NCBI GenBank assembly: GCA_024698075.1
Contig: JAILRP010000015.1
Location: forward strand, 1 to 51,185
Source of the DNA: Lachnospiraceae bacterium
GTDB lineage: Bacteria; Bacillota; Clostridia; Lachnospirales; Lachnospiraceae
Length of the DNA: 51,185 bases
Direction of reading: 5' to 3'
In this document: positions 7,584 to 16,694 of the stretch, one piece after another
Layout of the letters: every line of letters starts with the position of its first letter
Numbering within the stretch: position 1 is the stretch's first letter
Made by a program: the position numbers and the translations under genes
The notes under the pieces: model-generated
The model's input: the letters and a program-made list of their open reading frames with translations, nothing else
What the model was told of the DNA's origin: nothing
The model's database searches: none

Positions 7584-8093
7584 TCATGCCCGGGCGCCGC
7601 AGCACTTCTTGTATTTCTTGCCGCTGCCGCACGGACACGGATCGTTCCTTCCGATCTTGGGGCCCTCGTGGCGGACCGTCTGGCTTGACTTCTGCTCCTT
7701 GTAGAGCTCTGCCTGCTTATCGGCGTCAAAGATGTCGTTCCACTCTTCAAGCCCGAACAGCCAGTCTGCTCCTGCTGCCACCATGTTCTTATATAAAAGC
7801 TCCTTGTCAAATCCGAGAGATACTTTCGTCTTCTCGGTCATGTTCTCTATGTCGTTCGGCTCCTTGAGGCTGTCGTTGATGCCGTCAAGGAATCCCGTCA
7901 TCGTCATGATGTCGGTGTCATACTTTTCGGCAAGCTCTTCCACCGTTCCCGATACGACCGTGTCGGGGTCAGCGAGCAGCTGCTTGTAGATTCCCTTCTC
8001 AACCTCAAAATAGTCAGCCCACAGCTGCTGCAGCTTATTCTTGTCCTCGTTCTCGTTGTAGGCCGTTTTGCGCCATTTTTCAAGTAATGCCAT
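7584..8093 (-). CDS. SEC-C metal-binding domain protein
   Basis: 169 aa. The last about 25 residues ([19 protein letters not shown]) are a complete SEC-C zinc-binding motif (CxCxnCC), as at the end of SecA and in many small proteins. Residues 1-130 are alpha-helical, acidic and not recognised ([18 protein letters not shown] lies in the middle). SEC-C domains bind zinc and often contact ribosomes or SecB; the role of this protein is unknown. GAGGA ribosome binding site. The 128-nt upstream gap holds GC-rich inverted repeats and an AT-rich segment that may be a promoter, but I could not fix hexamers with confidence. Confidence 0.85.
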   Translation of the reverse strand: MALLEKWRKTAYNENEDKNKLQQLWADYFEVEKGIYKQLLADPDTVVSGTVEELAEKYDTDIMTMTGFLDGINDSLKEPNDIENMTEKTKVSLGFDKELLYKNMVAAGADWLFGLEEWNDIFDADKQAELYKEQKSSQTVRHEGPKIGRNDPCPCGSGKKYKKCCGARA

Positions 8094-8221
8094 GTCTTCT
8101 TCCTCACTGTTGAAATATTATTATGATCCGTTCACCGTCCACGGCGGTCCATCCGCCATATAGGGAAAAACATTTCCGGCAAGTATAATATAATCACATT
8201 TGCCTCGGAAAAACAAGACAG

Positions 8222-8728
8222 TCAGTACTGGCTTATCTGGTCATCCGCATCGTCGGTGGTCTTGTCTATGTCATTTATTATGACGTCGTAGGATACGCTG
8301 TCGTTGACTTTCACGGTTACGCGGTCCCCGACCTTGTGCCCCATTAGGGCCTTTCCCATCGGGGATTCGATGGATATGAGCCCGATCAGCGAATTGCTCC
8401 TTATCGTCGTGACGATCTTGTACTGCTCTATCTCGCCCTCATCCACGATCTCAACGGTCACGGTGTTGTTGATCCCGACTTCGTCATCGGCGGATGAGTC
8501 ATCTATTATGTTCGCGGTCCTCACCATCCTGTCAAGGTAGCGGATCCGCGACTCATTCATGTTCTTTTCGCGCTTCGCGGCATAGTACTCGAAGTTCTCC
8601 GACAGGTCGCCGTGTGCGCGCGCGATCTTCACGTCCTCTATGAGCTTCGGGCGCAGCGTCAGCTTCCTGTATTCTATCTCGGCCTCCATCTTGTCTATGT
8701 CAGACTGTGTCAGATTGTCCCTCATCAT
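8222..8728 (-). CDS. greA: GreA/GreB family transcription elongation factor
   Basis: 168 aa, close to the usual 158-160. The N-terminal coiled coil carries ARAHGDLSENFEYYAAK, the acidic-tip region (DLSEN) that enters the polymerase secondary channel and stimulates transcript cleavage. The C-terminal domain has ISIESPMGKALMGHKVGD, the FKBP-like fold signature. The C-terminus extends about 8 acidic residues beyond the family norm. AGGAGG precedes two adjacent ATG codons; the second (8725) has the better spacing. It lies 75 nt from the ABC-F gene on the same strand. Confidence 0.93.
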   Translation of the reverse strand: MMRDNLTQSDIDKMEAEIEYRKLTLRPKLIEDVKIARAHGDLSENFEYYAAKREKNMNESRIRYLDRMVRTANIIDDSSADDEVGINNTVTVEIVDEGEIEQYKIVTTIRSNSLIGLISIESPMGKALMGHKVGDRVTVKVNDSVSYDVIINDIDKTTDDADDQISQY

Positions 8729-8803
8729 CCATCCTCCTGTATCTATCTTATGTCCGGCCTATATATGCGGCCGGCGCTTCATCCGGCCCCTTCGCGGAAA
8801 ATC

Positions 8804-10816
8804 CTATGCATCCATTTCCGCTGATTCCGCCTCCCACTGCTCCATCGTCTCAAGGAGTTCTGCCTCGGCGGCGTCTATCTCTTCCTGTATCTTGGCGAGC
8901 TTATCGTAGTCGGAAGCATATTCTGGTTTACATAATTCTTCCCTGAGCTTTTCCGCCTTCTCCTCGATCTGCTCGATGCGTTCCTCAAGCTTCTTTATCC
9001 GGCGCCGCTTTTTCTCGGCTTCCTTGCCCGCGAGCCTCTCCGCCTGGGACGCAGATACGGGCGCACTGCTTTCGGAAGTATTATGTAAATCCGCATCCGC
9101 TCCGGACCCTTTTAGACTTCCGGCCCCTTTGGAGCCGCCGGACCCTTTGGATGCCTGCTGATCTTTTCCCGTTCCGGACCCTCCGGACGATGATGTTCCC
9201 GGCCCTGAGCATTTCTCGACATAATCATCATATCCGAACGGATAGAGCGTCACGCCGTCCGTCCTCATGTCGAGTATCTGCGTGGCCACCTTTTTTACAA
9301 AATAACGGTCGTGCGACACGAAGATCACGGTACCCGGAAAGCTTGCCAGCATGGCCTCGAGCGTCTCCTTGCCGATCATGTCCATATGGTTTGTCGGCTC
9401 GTCGAGTATCAGGACGTTCGGCCGCCTGTTGAATATCTTCGCGAGGCAGAGCCTCACGCGCTCCCCTCCGGAAAGCGCCGACACTTCCTTGAACACCTCG
9501 TCCTGCGTGAACAGGAATGTGCCGAGCTGCGTGCGCACCTGCGTCTCGGTGAGCGTCGGGAACTCGTTCCAGTAGTCATCTATCACAGTGGAATCGGAAG
9601 TGTACATTGCCATCCTCTGGTCGAAATATCCGATATCAGCGTTAACGCCGAAGCGAAAATCACCGGACAGCGGCTCTATCTCCCCGACCAGCGTTTTTAG
9701 GAGCGTTGATTTTCCGATCCCGTTGTCGCCAAGCACGGCAAGCCTCTCGCCCCTCTTTATGTCAAGGTTCACGGTCGCAAGCGGGCTGTCATATCCGACC
9801 GACAGGTCCTTTGCCGTAAGAACATCCTTACCCGTCTCCATCTTCGGGGTAAAGCTCGCCTTGAAGCTTTTCGTGTCATAATCGGCGGGCCTTGCCACAA
9901 GCTCCATGTGCTCGATCATCTTAAGCTTGGAGCGCGTCATCGCAACCTTCGACGGCTTGTTCTTGAACCGTTCCACGAGCTCCGTGAGCCTTTTTATCTC
10001 CTTCTGCTGCGCTATGTGGTCCTTCAGCTGTTTTTCGTAGCGCTCCTTCTTCTGGACGACGTAATCGGAATAGTTCCCGGAAAACCTCGTCACGGTCCCG
10101 TAGGTTATCTCATAGACGACGTTGACTATCCTGTCAAGGAACATCCTGTCGTGGCTTACGATCACAACTGCCCGGCTGTAGTTTTTAAGGTAATCCTCGA
10201 GCCACGCGACCGTCGACATGTCAAGGTGGTTCGTGGGCTCGTCGAGAAGCAGTATGTCGGGCTTTGACAGCAGGAGCTTTATGAAAGCGAGCTTAGTCAG
10301 CTGGCCGCCCGAAAACTCCGACAGAGGCTTCTTCTTATCGTAAAGGGAAAAGCCGAACGAGACAAGCATCGCATCATATTCCTTCTCGTAATAGTATCCG
10401 CCCCTGTCCCGAAAATCATCCATGAGCGCCGTGTATTCCGCCGCGAGCTTCTCTGCCGCCTCACCCGCCGCGCCTTCCATGAGCCCGACTAGCTCATCTA
10501 TGCGCGCCTTCTCGTCAAGTATGAGCTTAAAGACCTTCCGTATCTCTTCATCGAGCGTAAGCGAAAGATCGTCGAATGTTATCTGGCGCAGATACCCGAT
10601 GACCGGATTTCCCGGGGCCGTTATCGAAGGCTCCCTGCCATCGGTACGCGTAAGCTCCACATCACCGGCGATGACCTTTAAGAGCGTCGTCTTTCCGGCA
10701 CCGTTCCTGCCGATGACGGCAATCTTTTCATTTTTGTTCCTGACCTCAAAATCAAAATCTGAGAGTACAGTATCGGCCGCGAACATTACGCGGCCGTCTT
10801 TTATCTGATAGATCAT
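8804..10816 (-). CDS. ABC-F family ATPase
   Basis: 670 aa from the ATG at 10816; an upstream frame to 10912 overlaps the radical SAM gene and lacks a ribosome binding site. Two ABC domains: the first has Walker A GRNGAGKTT near residue 37, signature SGGQ and Walker B LLLDEPTNHLD; the second has GDNGIGKST, LSGGERVRL and LILDEPTNHMD. There are no membrane segments, and a linker of the kind that reaches the ribosome E-site/PTC lies between them, so this is a translation-acting ABC-F protein rather than a transporter. A Ser/Gly-rich low-complexity stretch (about 540-600) is followed by a C-terminal coiled coil. Two TTATGTAA-type motifs lie in these variable parts (8926, 9081). Confidence 0.9.
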   Translation of the reverse strand: MIYQIKDGRVMFAADTVLSDFDFEVRNKNEKIAVIGRNGAGKTTLLKVIAGDVELTRTDGREPSITAPGNPVIGYLRQITFDDLSLTLDEEIRKVFKLILDEKARIDELVGLMEGAAGEAAEKLAAEYTALMDDFRDRGGYYYEKEYDAMLVSFGFSLYDKKKPLSEFSGGQLTKLAFIKLLLSKPDILLLDEPTNHLDMSTVAWLEDYLKNYSRAVVIVSHDRMFLDRIVNVVYEITYGTVTRFSGNYSDYVVQKKERYEKQLKDHIAQQKEIKRLTELVERFKNKPSKVAMTRSKLKMIEHMELVARPADYDTKSFKASFTPKMETGKDVLTAKDLSVGYDSPLATVNLDIKRGERLAVLGDNGIGKSTLLKTLVGEIEPLSGDFRFGVNADIGYFDQRMAMYTSDSTVIDDYWNEFPTLTETQVRTQLGTFLFTQDEVFKEVSALSGGERVRLCLAKIFNRRPNVLILDEPTNHMDMIGKETLEAMLASFPGTVIFVSHDRYFVKKVATQILDMRTDGVTLYPFGYDDYVEKCSGPGTSSSGGSGTGKDQQASKGSGGSKGAGSLKGSGADADLHNTSESSAPVSASQAERLAGKEAEKKRRRIKKLEERIEQIEEKAEKLREELCKPEYASDYDKLAKIQEEIDAAEAELLETMEQWEAESAEMDA

Positions 10817-10836
10817 TTTCCAACCCGTTCTGCCGG

Positions 10837-12285
10837 CTATCCAAAAATGGAACCCAGCATCTTGAACCCGTACTTCACATAGTTTATAAAGACCGAAGGA
10901 TGCCTTACGCACTCTCCCATCTTCTTTAGAATGTATGAAGGGCGCATATAGAAGCTGAGCAGTATGTTCCTGCGGAGCTTTTCAACCTCCGCCTGCGAAA
11001 GATACTTGGTACCGCTTAATGCCGAATGGAAAAAATCGCTCCCGAGCGGAGATTCCGCTAAAAGTCCCATTTCCTTGGCTGCTTCGTAGAGCTGCGTCCC
11101 GTAATACGGAAGCGCCATTTTGACCTCGATGAAGTCAGGCTTCTGCCGCATGATCATCTTCTTCGTTGCCAGTATGTGCTCCCTGTTCTCCCACGGGAAT
11201 CCTATGACGTAAAATCCCCAGAACGGAAGCCCTACCTCATGGCACCACTTTGCGGCACGCAGGTTCATCTCCACGGTCGTGCCCTTCTTCAGCGTCTTCA
11301 GCATCTCATCCGATCCTGATTCGAATCCGAAGGCGACCATGAAGCATCCCGCTTCCTTCATAAGCTCCAGGGTTTCCTTTGTGAGCGGGTTCACCCTTGA
11401 ATTGGCCGTAAATGCAATCTTTCCGTGAAGCGGCGACTCGATGATCAGGGTGCACATCTTCCTGACCCACTCCGCATTTATCGTAAAAGTATCTGCCTTA
11501 AAGAAGAAGTTCCTGATGCCGTGGACATTGTAGCATTCCGTGAGCTCTGCCATGACATTCTCGGGGCTTCTGAACCTGACGCATTTTCCGCTGATCACAG
11601 GCGTCAGGCAGAAGACGCAGGCTGACGGGCAGCCGCGTGAAGTCTGGATCGTTGCCATCGGCTCGTTGGTATCGGGCCTCACATAAAGACCGTTGCTCAT
11701 GAGCTCCCTTGCAGGGAAAGGCCTTGAATCAAGGTCCTCGCACCATTCATGGAACTTTGTTCGCTCAAGCTTTCCATCCTTATCCTTATAAAGTATCGAG
11801 AGGATCTGCGAGGGATCCCCTTCTCCCCTGAGGGCATGATCTGCTATCTGTCCGATCGCAAAGTCAACCTCTCCGCCGATCATGTAGTCAACGCACGAAA
11901 GGTCGAGAAGGTCGAGCATCTCCTGTTCGGGATCGTAGAAAAGCGCGCCCTTTATGACCACAACGGGTCCGAACTTTTCCTTGATTCCTTTTAAGACCTT
12001 AAGGTCATCGAAGATCGTCGTGTTCGTGATGCTCATCATGACAAGGTCCGGTGCAAACGACTTCATGTCAGATTCGAGGTCATCCATCGACGCCCCCTCG
12101 GTCTGGTAGTCCCGGAGCTTAACCTCGTAGCCGCGCTCTAGCAGTATGGCCGCCGCATATCCGAGATCGTTGCATGCACGCATGGCCTCCGCCGATGCAT
12201 CCTTTATGTTCTGCTGGCATCTGTCCTCACCGCGCTGGAATAAAAATCCCGGCGGGTAGAACAGAAGTATCTTATTCTTTGTCAT
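10837..12285 (-). CDS. B12-binding-domain radical SAM protein
   Basis: 482 aa. The N-terminal about 160 residues form a Rossmann-like B12-binding-type domain, but the DxHxxG cobalamin motif is not visible. The radical SAM core has the cluster motif CPSACVFC at about residue 218, followed by EFGFESGSD-like (VAFGFESGSDEMLKTLKKG) and GFPWE motifs typical of the BchE/HpnP-like group. These enzymes cleave SAM at a 4Fe-4S cluster; the substrate is not predictable. It overlaps cinA by 4 nt (ATGA), so it is coupled. The C-terminal tail is basic with aromatic residues. Confidence 0.85.
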   Translation of the reverse strand: MTKNKILLFYPPGFLFQRGEDRCQQNIKDASAEAMRACNDLGYAAAILLERGYEVKLRDYQTEGASMDDLESDMKSFAPDLVMMSITNTTIFDDLKVLKGIKEKFGPVVVIKGALFYDPEQEMLDLLDLSCVDYMIGGEVDFAIGQIADHALRGEGDPSQILSILYKDKDGKLERTKFHEWCEDLDSRPFPARELMSNGLYVRPDTNEPMATIQTSRGCPSACVFCLTPVISGKCVRFRSPENVMAELTECYNVHGIRNFFFKADTFTINAEWVRKMCTLIIESPLHGKIAFTANSRVNPLTKETLELMKEAGCFMVAFGFESGSDEMLKTLKKGTTVEMNLRAAKWCHEVGLPFWGFYVIGFPWENREHILATKKMIMRQKPDFIEVKMALPYYGTQLYEAAKEMGLLAESPLGSDFFHSALSGTKYLSQAEVEKLRRNILLSFYMRPSYILKKMGECVRHPSVFINYVKYGFKMLGSIFG

Positions 12286-12767
12286 TTTCTTTTCCTTAAA
12301 CAGTCCGCAAGAAGTTTCACTGCCTCTTCGGCGGCACTCGTCCGAACCTTCATGCGGTCACCTTCAAAATGAAATTCCCTTACGGCTGTCTCTCCCTTTA
12401 TGCACACCCCGATATATACAAGTCCTACCGGTTTTTCGTCTGTCCCGCCTCCGGGCCCTGCGATTCCGGTGGTGGAAACGGCGGCGTCGGCTCCGGTATT
12501 TTCGGCAAGGCCGGACGCCATCTCGGCAGCGCATTCGGCGCTTACGGCGCCGTGCTCCCTGAGCGTTTCGGCACTTACATTAAGATGCTTCATCTTCGCC
12601 TCATTCGAATAGGTGATGAAGCCTTCATTAAGAACATCGCTCGCCCCCGGGACGTTTATAAGGCGCGCGCACACAAGCCCGCCGGTGCATGATTCCGCAG
12701 CGGAAACCGTCATCCCCATTTCGTGCAGCAGCTCTACCGCATCCTGTTCAGGAGTTCTGTCCGTCAT
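12282..12767 (-). CDS. CinA C-terminal domain protein (NMN amidohydrolase-like)
   Basis: 161 aa from the ATG at 12767, chosen because GAAGGA sits 7 nt upstream; a TTG five codons earlier would lack a site. The whole protein is the CinA/PncC deamidase domain: AAESCTGGLVCARL near residue 25, the conserved ITYSNEAKMKHL, and TTGIAGPGGGTDEKPVG. Known PncC enzymes convert nicotinamide mononucleotide to nicotinate mononucleotide in NAD recycling. The N-terminal MoCF-like half found in full-length CinA is absent. It overlaps pgsA upstream and the radical SAM gene downstream. Confidence 0.9.
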   Translation of the reverse strand: MTDRTPEQDAVELLHEMGMTVSAAESCTGGLVCARLINVPGASDVLNEGFITYSNEAKMKHLNVSAETLREHGAVSAECAAEMASGLAENTGADAAVSTTGIAGPGGGTDEKPVGLVYIGVCIKGETAVREFHFEGDRMKVRTSAAEEAVKLLADCLRKRK

Positions 12768-13323
12768 TGTTTTTTCCTTCAAGGTCTTTGAAGAGACTGA
12801 TGTTCTTGATGATGTAGTCAGCCATTGAGATGATCGTGAGTGCGAGCGCTATCCACATAAGGGCAAGCGTCACATATCTGAAGATGGGAAGATTTCCTAT
12901 CATGAACCCGACCATTATCATCTGGAACACGGTCTTTACCTTGCCCCACCTGCTGGCTGAGATGACCACTCCGTCATCCGCGGCGATAAGCCTTATACCG
13001 CTTATGACAAATTCCCTCGCGATTATGACTATGACAGCCCATGCCGGCATGCGCTCAAGCTCAACGAGGCAGATGAGCGCCGAACATACAAGGAGTTTGT
13101 CCGCGAGCGGGTCCATGAACTTTCCGAAGTTCGTGACAAGCTTGTATTTTCTGGCGATCCTTCCGTCGAAAAGATCGGTGAAAGCGGCGATTATGAACAC
13201 CGCAAGGGCGGTCCATTTGCACCATCCCTCACATGCGGCCCCGTTCACGCGCACAAGCATCAGCACCACAAAGACAGGCACCGCGAGCACTCTCATTACT
13301 GTAAGTTTATTAGGCAGGTTCAT
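12748..13323 (-). CDS. pgsA: CDP-diacylglycerol--glycerol-3-phosphate 3-phosphatidyltransferase
   Basis: 191 aa with several membrane helices. The CDP-alcohol phosphatidyltransferase signature is complete: DG, then AR two residues on, then G-x3-D-x3-D (DGRIARKYKLVTNFGKFMDP region, about residues 52-76). It makes phosphatidylglycerophosphate at the cytoplasmic membrane, the committed step to phosphatidylglycerol. The first residues MNLPNKLTVMRVLAVPV are typical. It overlaps rimO by 14 nt; GGAAGG upstream of the ATG. Confidence 0.95.
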   Translation of the reverse strand: MNLPNKLTVMRVLAVPVFVVLMLVRVNGAACEGWCKWTALAVFIIAAFTDLFDGRIARKYKLVTNFGKFMDPLADKLLVCSALICLVELERMPAWAVIVIIAREFVISGIRLIAADDGVVISASRWGKVKTVFQMIMVGFMIGNLPIFRYVTLALMWIALALTIISMADYIIKNISLFKDLEGKNNDGQNS

Positions 13324-14617
13324 CAGATATCACACCTTCCAGATCATATTCTTTGGCATCGGTTATGCGGACATATACCATGTCGCCCGTTACAAGTTCA
13401 CGGTCAGGATATACGAAAACGAGACCGTCGATATCCGGGGCATCCCTGTAGCTCCTTCCGACATACACATCATCGTCGGGAAGATATCCGTCTATCATGA
13501 CACGGACAGTCTTTCCTATAAGGGTCTGTGATATCTCATACGAGACCGCCTGCTGGAGCTCATAAAGCTCATCCTTCCGCTCTGCCGCTGCATCCTCATC
13601 CACCTGAGGCATGTCGTATGCGGGCGTGCCTTCCTCCCGGGAATATGTGAAGACGCCGAGCCTGTCAAATTCCATTTCATTGACGAACCTGTATGTCTCC
13701 TCAAAGTCCTCCTGGGTTTCCCCGGGGAATCCGGCGATGAGCGTCGTCCTGATGCATATGTCATCCATCGCGGCGCGGAGCCTTCCGATCACGTCCCTTA
13801 TCTCATCACGGCGTGTGCGGCGGCCCATCTTCATAAGAACGCTGTCGCTTCCGCTCTGTATTGGGATGTCTATATAGTGGCATATCTTCGGGTTAGTTGA
13901 CATAACTTCAATGAGTTCATCCGTAACCTCTTCCGGATATGCATACATTATCCTGATCCACTGAATCCCTTCAATGTCAGATAGTTTACATAATAATTCA
14001 GGCAGTGCTTTGTGCCCGTATATGTCCGTCCCGTAGAGAGTCGTCTCCTGGGCAACGAGAATGAGCTCCTTTACGCCCTGCGATGCGAGATATTCCGCTT
14101 CCGATATGAGCTCCTCTTCCGGCACGGACCTGTAAGGTCCGCGGAGCTTCGGTATGATGCAGTAGCTGCAGCGCTTGTTGCATCCGTCCGCTATTTTCAG
14201 GTACTCATAGTGCCCCGGCGTGCTGATAGTCCTAGGCGCTCTTTCAGCAATTCCTCCGGGAGCGCTCTTTCCGAGAACCGCATCCACAGCGGCGGCAATG
14301 TCTTTGGCCTGCGGAATCCTGACAACCGCGTCGACCTCGGGGATCTCGCTTTTGATCTCTTCCTCATACCTTTCGGCAAGGCATCCGCAGACAATAAGTG
14401 CCTTAAGTTTTTTATCCTTAAGGCGCGCAAGCTGGCATATCGTATCGATGCTCTCCTGCTTTGCATCATGAATAAAGCAGCACGTGTTAACTACCGCCAC
14501 GTCTGCTTCACTTTCATCATCCGTCAGGATATAACCGCTGCCCTGCAGCGCCGAGATCATGCGCTCGCTGTCAACAAGGTTCTTGTCACAGCCGAGCGAA
14601 ACGTAAAGCAGCTTCAT
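13310..14617 (-). CDS. rimO: Ribosomal protein S12 methylthiotransferase
   Basis: 435 aa, standard length. UPF0004 domain with SLGCDKNLVDSE at residue 7 and Cys residues in VVNTCCFIHDAK and VCGCLAERY (second cluster). Radical SAM motif CNKRCSYCIIP at about residue 145, and a C-terminal TRAM domain ending VRITDAKEYDLEG. It methylthiolates an Asp of S12. RimO rather than MiaB is indicated by the LGCDKNLVDSE start. In operon with rpoZ (upstream) and pgsA. Two motif copies (13896 and 13984) lie inside it, one encoding Leu-Cys-Lys with a TTA codon. Confidence 0.95.
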   Translation of the reverse strand: MKLLYVSLGCDKNLVDSERMISALQGSGYILTDDESEADVAVVNTCCFIHDAKQESIDTICQLARLKDKKLKALIVCGCLAERYEEEIKSEIPEVDAVVRIPQAKDIAAAVDAVLGKSAPGGIAERAPRTISTPGHYEYLKIADGCNKRCSYCIIPKLRGPYRSVPEEELISEAEYLASQGVKELILVAQETTLYGTDIYGHKALPELLCKLSDIEGIQWIRIMYAYPEEVTDELIEVMSTNPKICHYIDIPIQSGSDSVLMKMGRRTRRDEIRDVIGRLRAAMDDICIRTTLIAGFPGETQEDFEETYRFVNEMEFDRLGVFTYSREEGTPAYDMPQVDEDAAAERKDELYELQQAVSYEISQTLIGKTVRVMIDGYLPDDDVYVGRSYRDAPDIDGLVFVYPDRELVTGDMVYVRITDAKEYDLEGVISDEPA

Positions 14618-14628
14618 AGGCAGCTGCC

Positions 14629-14862
14629 CTATTCTTCAGCAAGTATCTTGATGTCGCCCTTTTCAAGCTCCTCGATCGCAACCGAAAGAGGCTTTTTCGA
14701 ATCGGCATCCTTTACTGCCGTGGGACGGCCGTTTACAAGCTGGCGCGCCCTCTTTGAGGTTGCCATAACGATCGAATAGCGGCTGTTGACTACGGGATGC
14801 TCTCCCACTTCAACCTCGCTGTTCGCTACTTTCATAAGGTCACTGTAAGACGGATGTAACAT
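14629..14862 (-). CDS. rpoZ: RNA polymerase omega subunit
   Basis: 77 aa. It contains NSRYSIVMATSKRARQL, the hallmark omega motif, followed by KKPLSVAIEEL. Omega helps beta' folding and core assembly. It lies 2 nt after gmk, the conserved gmk-rpoZ order of Firmicutes, with AAGGAG in the gmk 3' end as ribosome binding site. Slightly longer N-terminus than Bacillus but within the Clostridia norm. Confidence 0.95.
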   Translation of the reverse strand: MLHPSYSDLMKVANSEVEVGEHPVVNSRYSIVMATSKRARQLVNGRPTAVKDADSKKPLSVAIEELEKGDIKILAEE

Positions 14863-14864
14863 TT

Positions 14865-15506
14865 TTAGTTCTCCTTTTTCCTGTTAAGATATTCTGCAAA
14901 TTCCTTTTTAGTCTCATCTATCCTGTCAAGGTTATTTGATACAGCCATATGCTGGCTCCTGACTATCGAATTGAAAAGTTCAACGCTTTCGGACAGTACA
15001 TCGTTCACCATGAGAAAATCATATTTGTCCACAGCCTCGATCTCTGTTGCCGCCTTCCGCATGCGCTTTGCGATAACCTCGTCCGTTTCGGTACCACGCT
15101 TTTTCAGGCGGTTTTCAATCTCATCGACGCTCGGGGGCATCACGAAAACGAGCACCGCTTCCGGATAACGGCTCTTGACGCTGAGCGCTCCTTCGGTCTC
15201 TATCTCAAGTATGACGTTCTTTCCGGCCTGAAGTTGCTCCATGACATAGGCCTTCGGCGTTCCATAGAAGTTTCCGACATAATTGGCATACTCAAGGAGC
15301 TCACCGTTGTCGATCATCCTCCTAAACTCTTCTTCCGTCCTGAAGAAATAGTGGACGCCCTCCTCTTCCCCGGGGCGGGGTGAACGTGTTGTTGCCGATA
15401 CCGAGAGGGCAAAATCATCATATTTGTTCATCAGTTCCTTTATGATCGTTCCCTTGCCTGAACCGGCAAAACCTGAAAGAACGATAAGGATTCCATTCTG
15501 ACTCAT
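14865..15506 (-). CDS. gmk: Guanylate kinase
   Basis: 213 aa. P-loop GFAGSGKGTI at about residue 11, SATTRSPRPGEEEGVHYFF GMP-binding segment at about 39, and EYANYVGNFYGTP, all diagnostic. It phosphorylates GMP to GDP with ATP. AGGAGAG ribosome binding site. Between yicC and gmk, where remA (DUF370) is often found in Firmicutes, there is only a short 34-codon frame. Confidence 0.96.
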   Translation of the reverse strand: MSQNGILIVLSGFAGSGKGTIIKELMNKYDDFALSVSATTRSPRPGEEEGVHYFFRTEEEFRRMIDNGELLEYANYVGNFYGTPKAYVMEQLQAGKNVILEIETEGALSVKSRYPEAVLVFVMPPSVDEIENRLKKRGTETDEVIAKRMRKAATEIEAVDKYDFLMVNDVLSESVELFNSIVRSQHMAVSNNLDRIDETKKEFAEYLNRKKEN

Positions 15507-15518
15507 AATCTGCCTCTC

Positions 15519-15623
15519 CTATCTGCAAAAACTAAGGTCGCTCGGGCATCTGATATCGACTTCGTCGATGGCCCTCGCGGTGCAGCCAGGGTCCCACCGC
15601 TTCACGGTTCCCCCTACCAGCAT
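15519..15623 (-). CDS. Possible 34-aa small protein between yicC and gmk
   Basis: A short open frame from an ATG overlapping the yicC stop region (TAATATG arrangement) to a TAG just before the gmk ribosome binding site. It fills nearly the whole gap between the two genes. The product begins MLVGGTVKRWDPGC, ends PSDLSFCR, and has three Cys residues. No independent ribosome binding site is seen, so expression would need coupling with yicC. I do not recognise it and it does not resemble RemA. It could equally be a chance frame in a structured spacer. Confidence 0.25.
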   Translation of the reverse strand: MLVGGTVKRWDPGCTARAIDEVDIRCPSDLSFCR

Positions 15624-15624
15624 A

Positions 15625-16503
15625 TTATTCTATATTCTGGATCTGTTCGCGCACCTTTTCGATGTCGGTCTTGAGGTCGATGGCAACGTCGCTCGTCGCA
15701 AGGTCGTTTGCCTTCGAGAGTATCGTATTGGCCTCCCTGTTCATCTCCTGCGCGATAAAATCAAGCTTGCGCCCGACAGATCCTCCGGTTTCAAGTATCT
15801 CCTTGGTGGTCCCGATATGGCTCTTGAGCCTTACTATCTCCTCGTCGACACATATCTTGTCGGCATAGAGCGTCACCTCACCGAGTATCCTCTGCTCATC
15901 TATCTTGGCATCCGCAAGCAGGTCTGTAACCTTCGCGCACAGATTTTTCTTATATTCTTCTATGATCTCGGGGGCACGCTTTTCGATGGCCTCGACATAG
16001 CCGAGCATCGCATCGAGCTTGTCGATGAGGTCACTCTTTAAGTTGTCGCCCTCCTTGATCCTCGAATCAACGAATGCGGATGCTGCTTCCCTTATGACCT
16101 TCTCGAGATCCGTCCAGATCTCATCTTCATCAACACCGACTTCGTCGAGTGAAAATACTTCCGGATAACGCGAGAGCGTCGAAACCCTGATGTCATCCTC
16201 TATTCCGAACTCTCCCGCCATCTCGCGCAGATACATGAGGTATGCCTTGGCAATGTCCCTGTTGTACTTAAGATGGAAATTATCCTCCGTGTAATCCTCG
16301 TAGGTTATGAATATATCAACCTTTCCACGCTGGATATAGTCCTTGAGGAGTGTCCTTATGGAAGCTTCGAAAAAGCTGAGCTTCTTGGGCATCTTGATCG
16401 AACAGTCGAGGTATCTGTGGTTTACCGCTTTTATCTCGACAGTTATCTTGCGTTTTTCGTCCAGGTATTCCGAGCGGCCGAAGCCGGTCATGCTCTTTAT
16501 CAT
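15625..16503 (-). CDS. YicC/YloC family endoribonuclease
   Basis: 292 aa from ATG 16503, where the conserved family start MIKSMTGFGR begins and GGTGA precedes it; the longer frame to 16539 adds 12 atypical residues without a ribosome binding site. The C-terminal part has DFIAQEMNREANTILSKAND, the DUF1732 signature with its acidic catalytic residues. Members are RNases implicated in mRNA and sRNA turnover. First gene of the gmk-rpoZ-rimO-pgsA operon, with a good promoter about 60 nt upstream. Confidence 0.92.
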   Translation of the reverse strand: MIKSMTGFGRSEYLDEKRKITVEIKAVNHRYLDCSIKMPKKLSFFEASIRTLLKDYIQRGKVDIFITYEDYTEDNFHLKYNRDIAKAYLMYLREMAGEFGIEDDIRVSTLSRYPEVFSLDEVGVDEDEIWTDLEKVIREAASAFVDSRIKEGDNLKSDLIDKLDAMLGYVEAIEKRAPEIIEEYKKNLCAKVTDLLADAKIDEQRILGEVTLYADKICVDEEIVRLKSHIGTTKEILETGGSVGRKLDFIAQEMNREANTILSKANDLATSDVAIDLKTDIEKVREQIQNIE

Positions 16504-16559
16504 TATGTTCACCGTTGTGCGCAGGTGGGATTTTTCCATAGAAATAAGCGCTTCATAAC

Positions 16560-16588
16560 ATTATAGATAAAGCGCGGCTTAACGTCAA
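16560..16588 (-). promoter_or_regulatory. Promoter of yicC-gmk-rpoZ operon
   Basis: Minus strand -35 TTGACG (16583-16588), 17-nt spacer, consensus -10 TATAAT (16560-16565). Predicted start near 16553, about 50 nt before yicC. Confidence 0.75.
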
Positions 16589-16659
16589 GAAGGGACTTTA
16601 TCGCACGATCAGGGGAACGAAGCCCGGCAGGTGTATGTTCCCTGCCCGTTTAATGGAGG

Positions 16660-16688
16660 TTACCATTTTATCCCCTGTATGGTAAAAT
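16660..16688 (+). promoter_or_regulatory. Putative promoter of rqcH giving leaderless mRNA
   Basis: -35-like TTACCA (16660-16665), 17-nt spacer, -10 TAAAAT (16683-16688). The -10 ends 6 nt before the rqcH ATG, so the predicted start is at or next to that ATG. No ribosome binding site is present. The -35 is weak. Confidence 0.45.
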
Positions 16689-16694
16689 ACCCTC

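Noticed and set aside
10817-10912. Longer ABC-F start at 10912
   Set aside because: It would overlap the radical SAM gene by 76 nt, adds residues not seen in ABC-F proteins and has no ribosome binding site.
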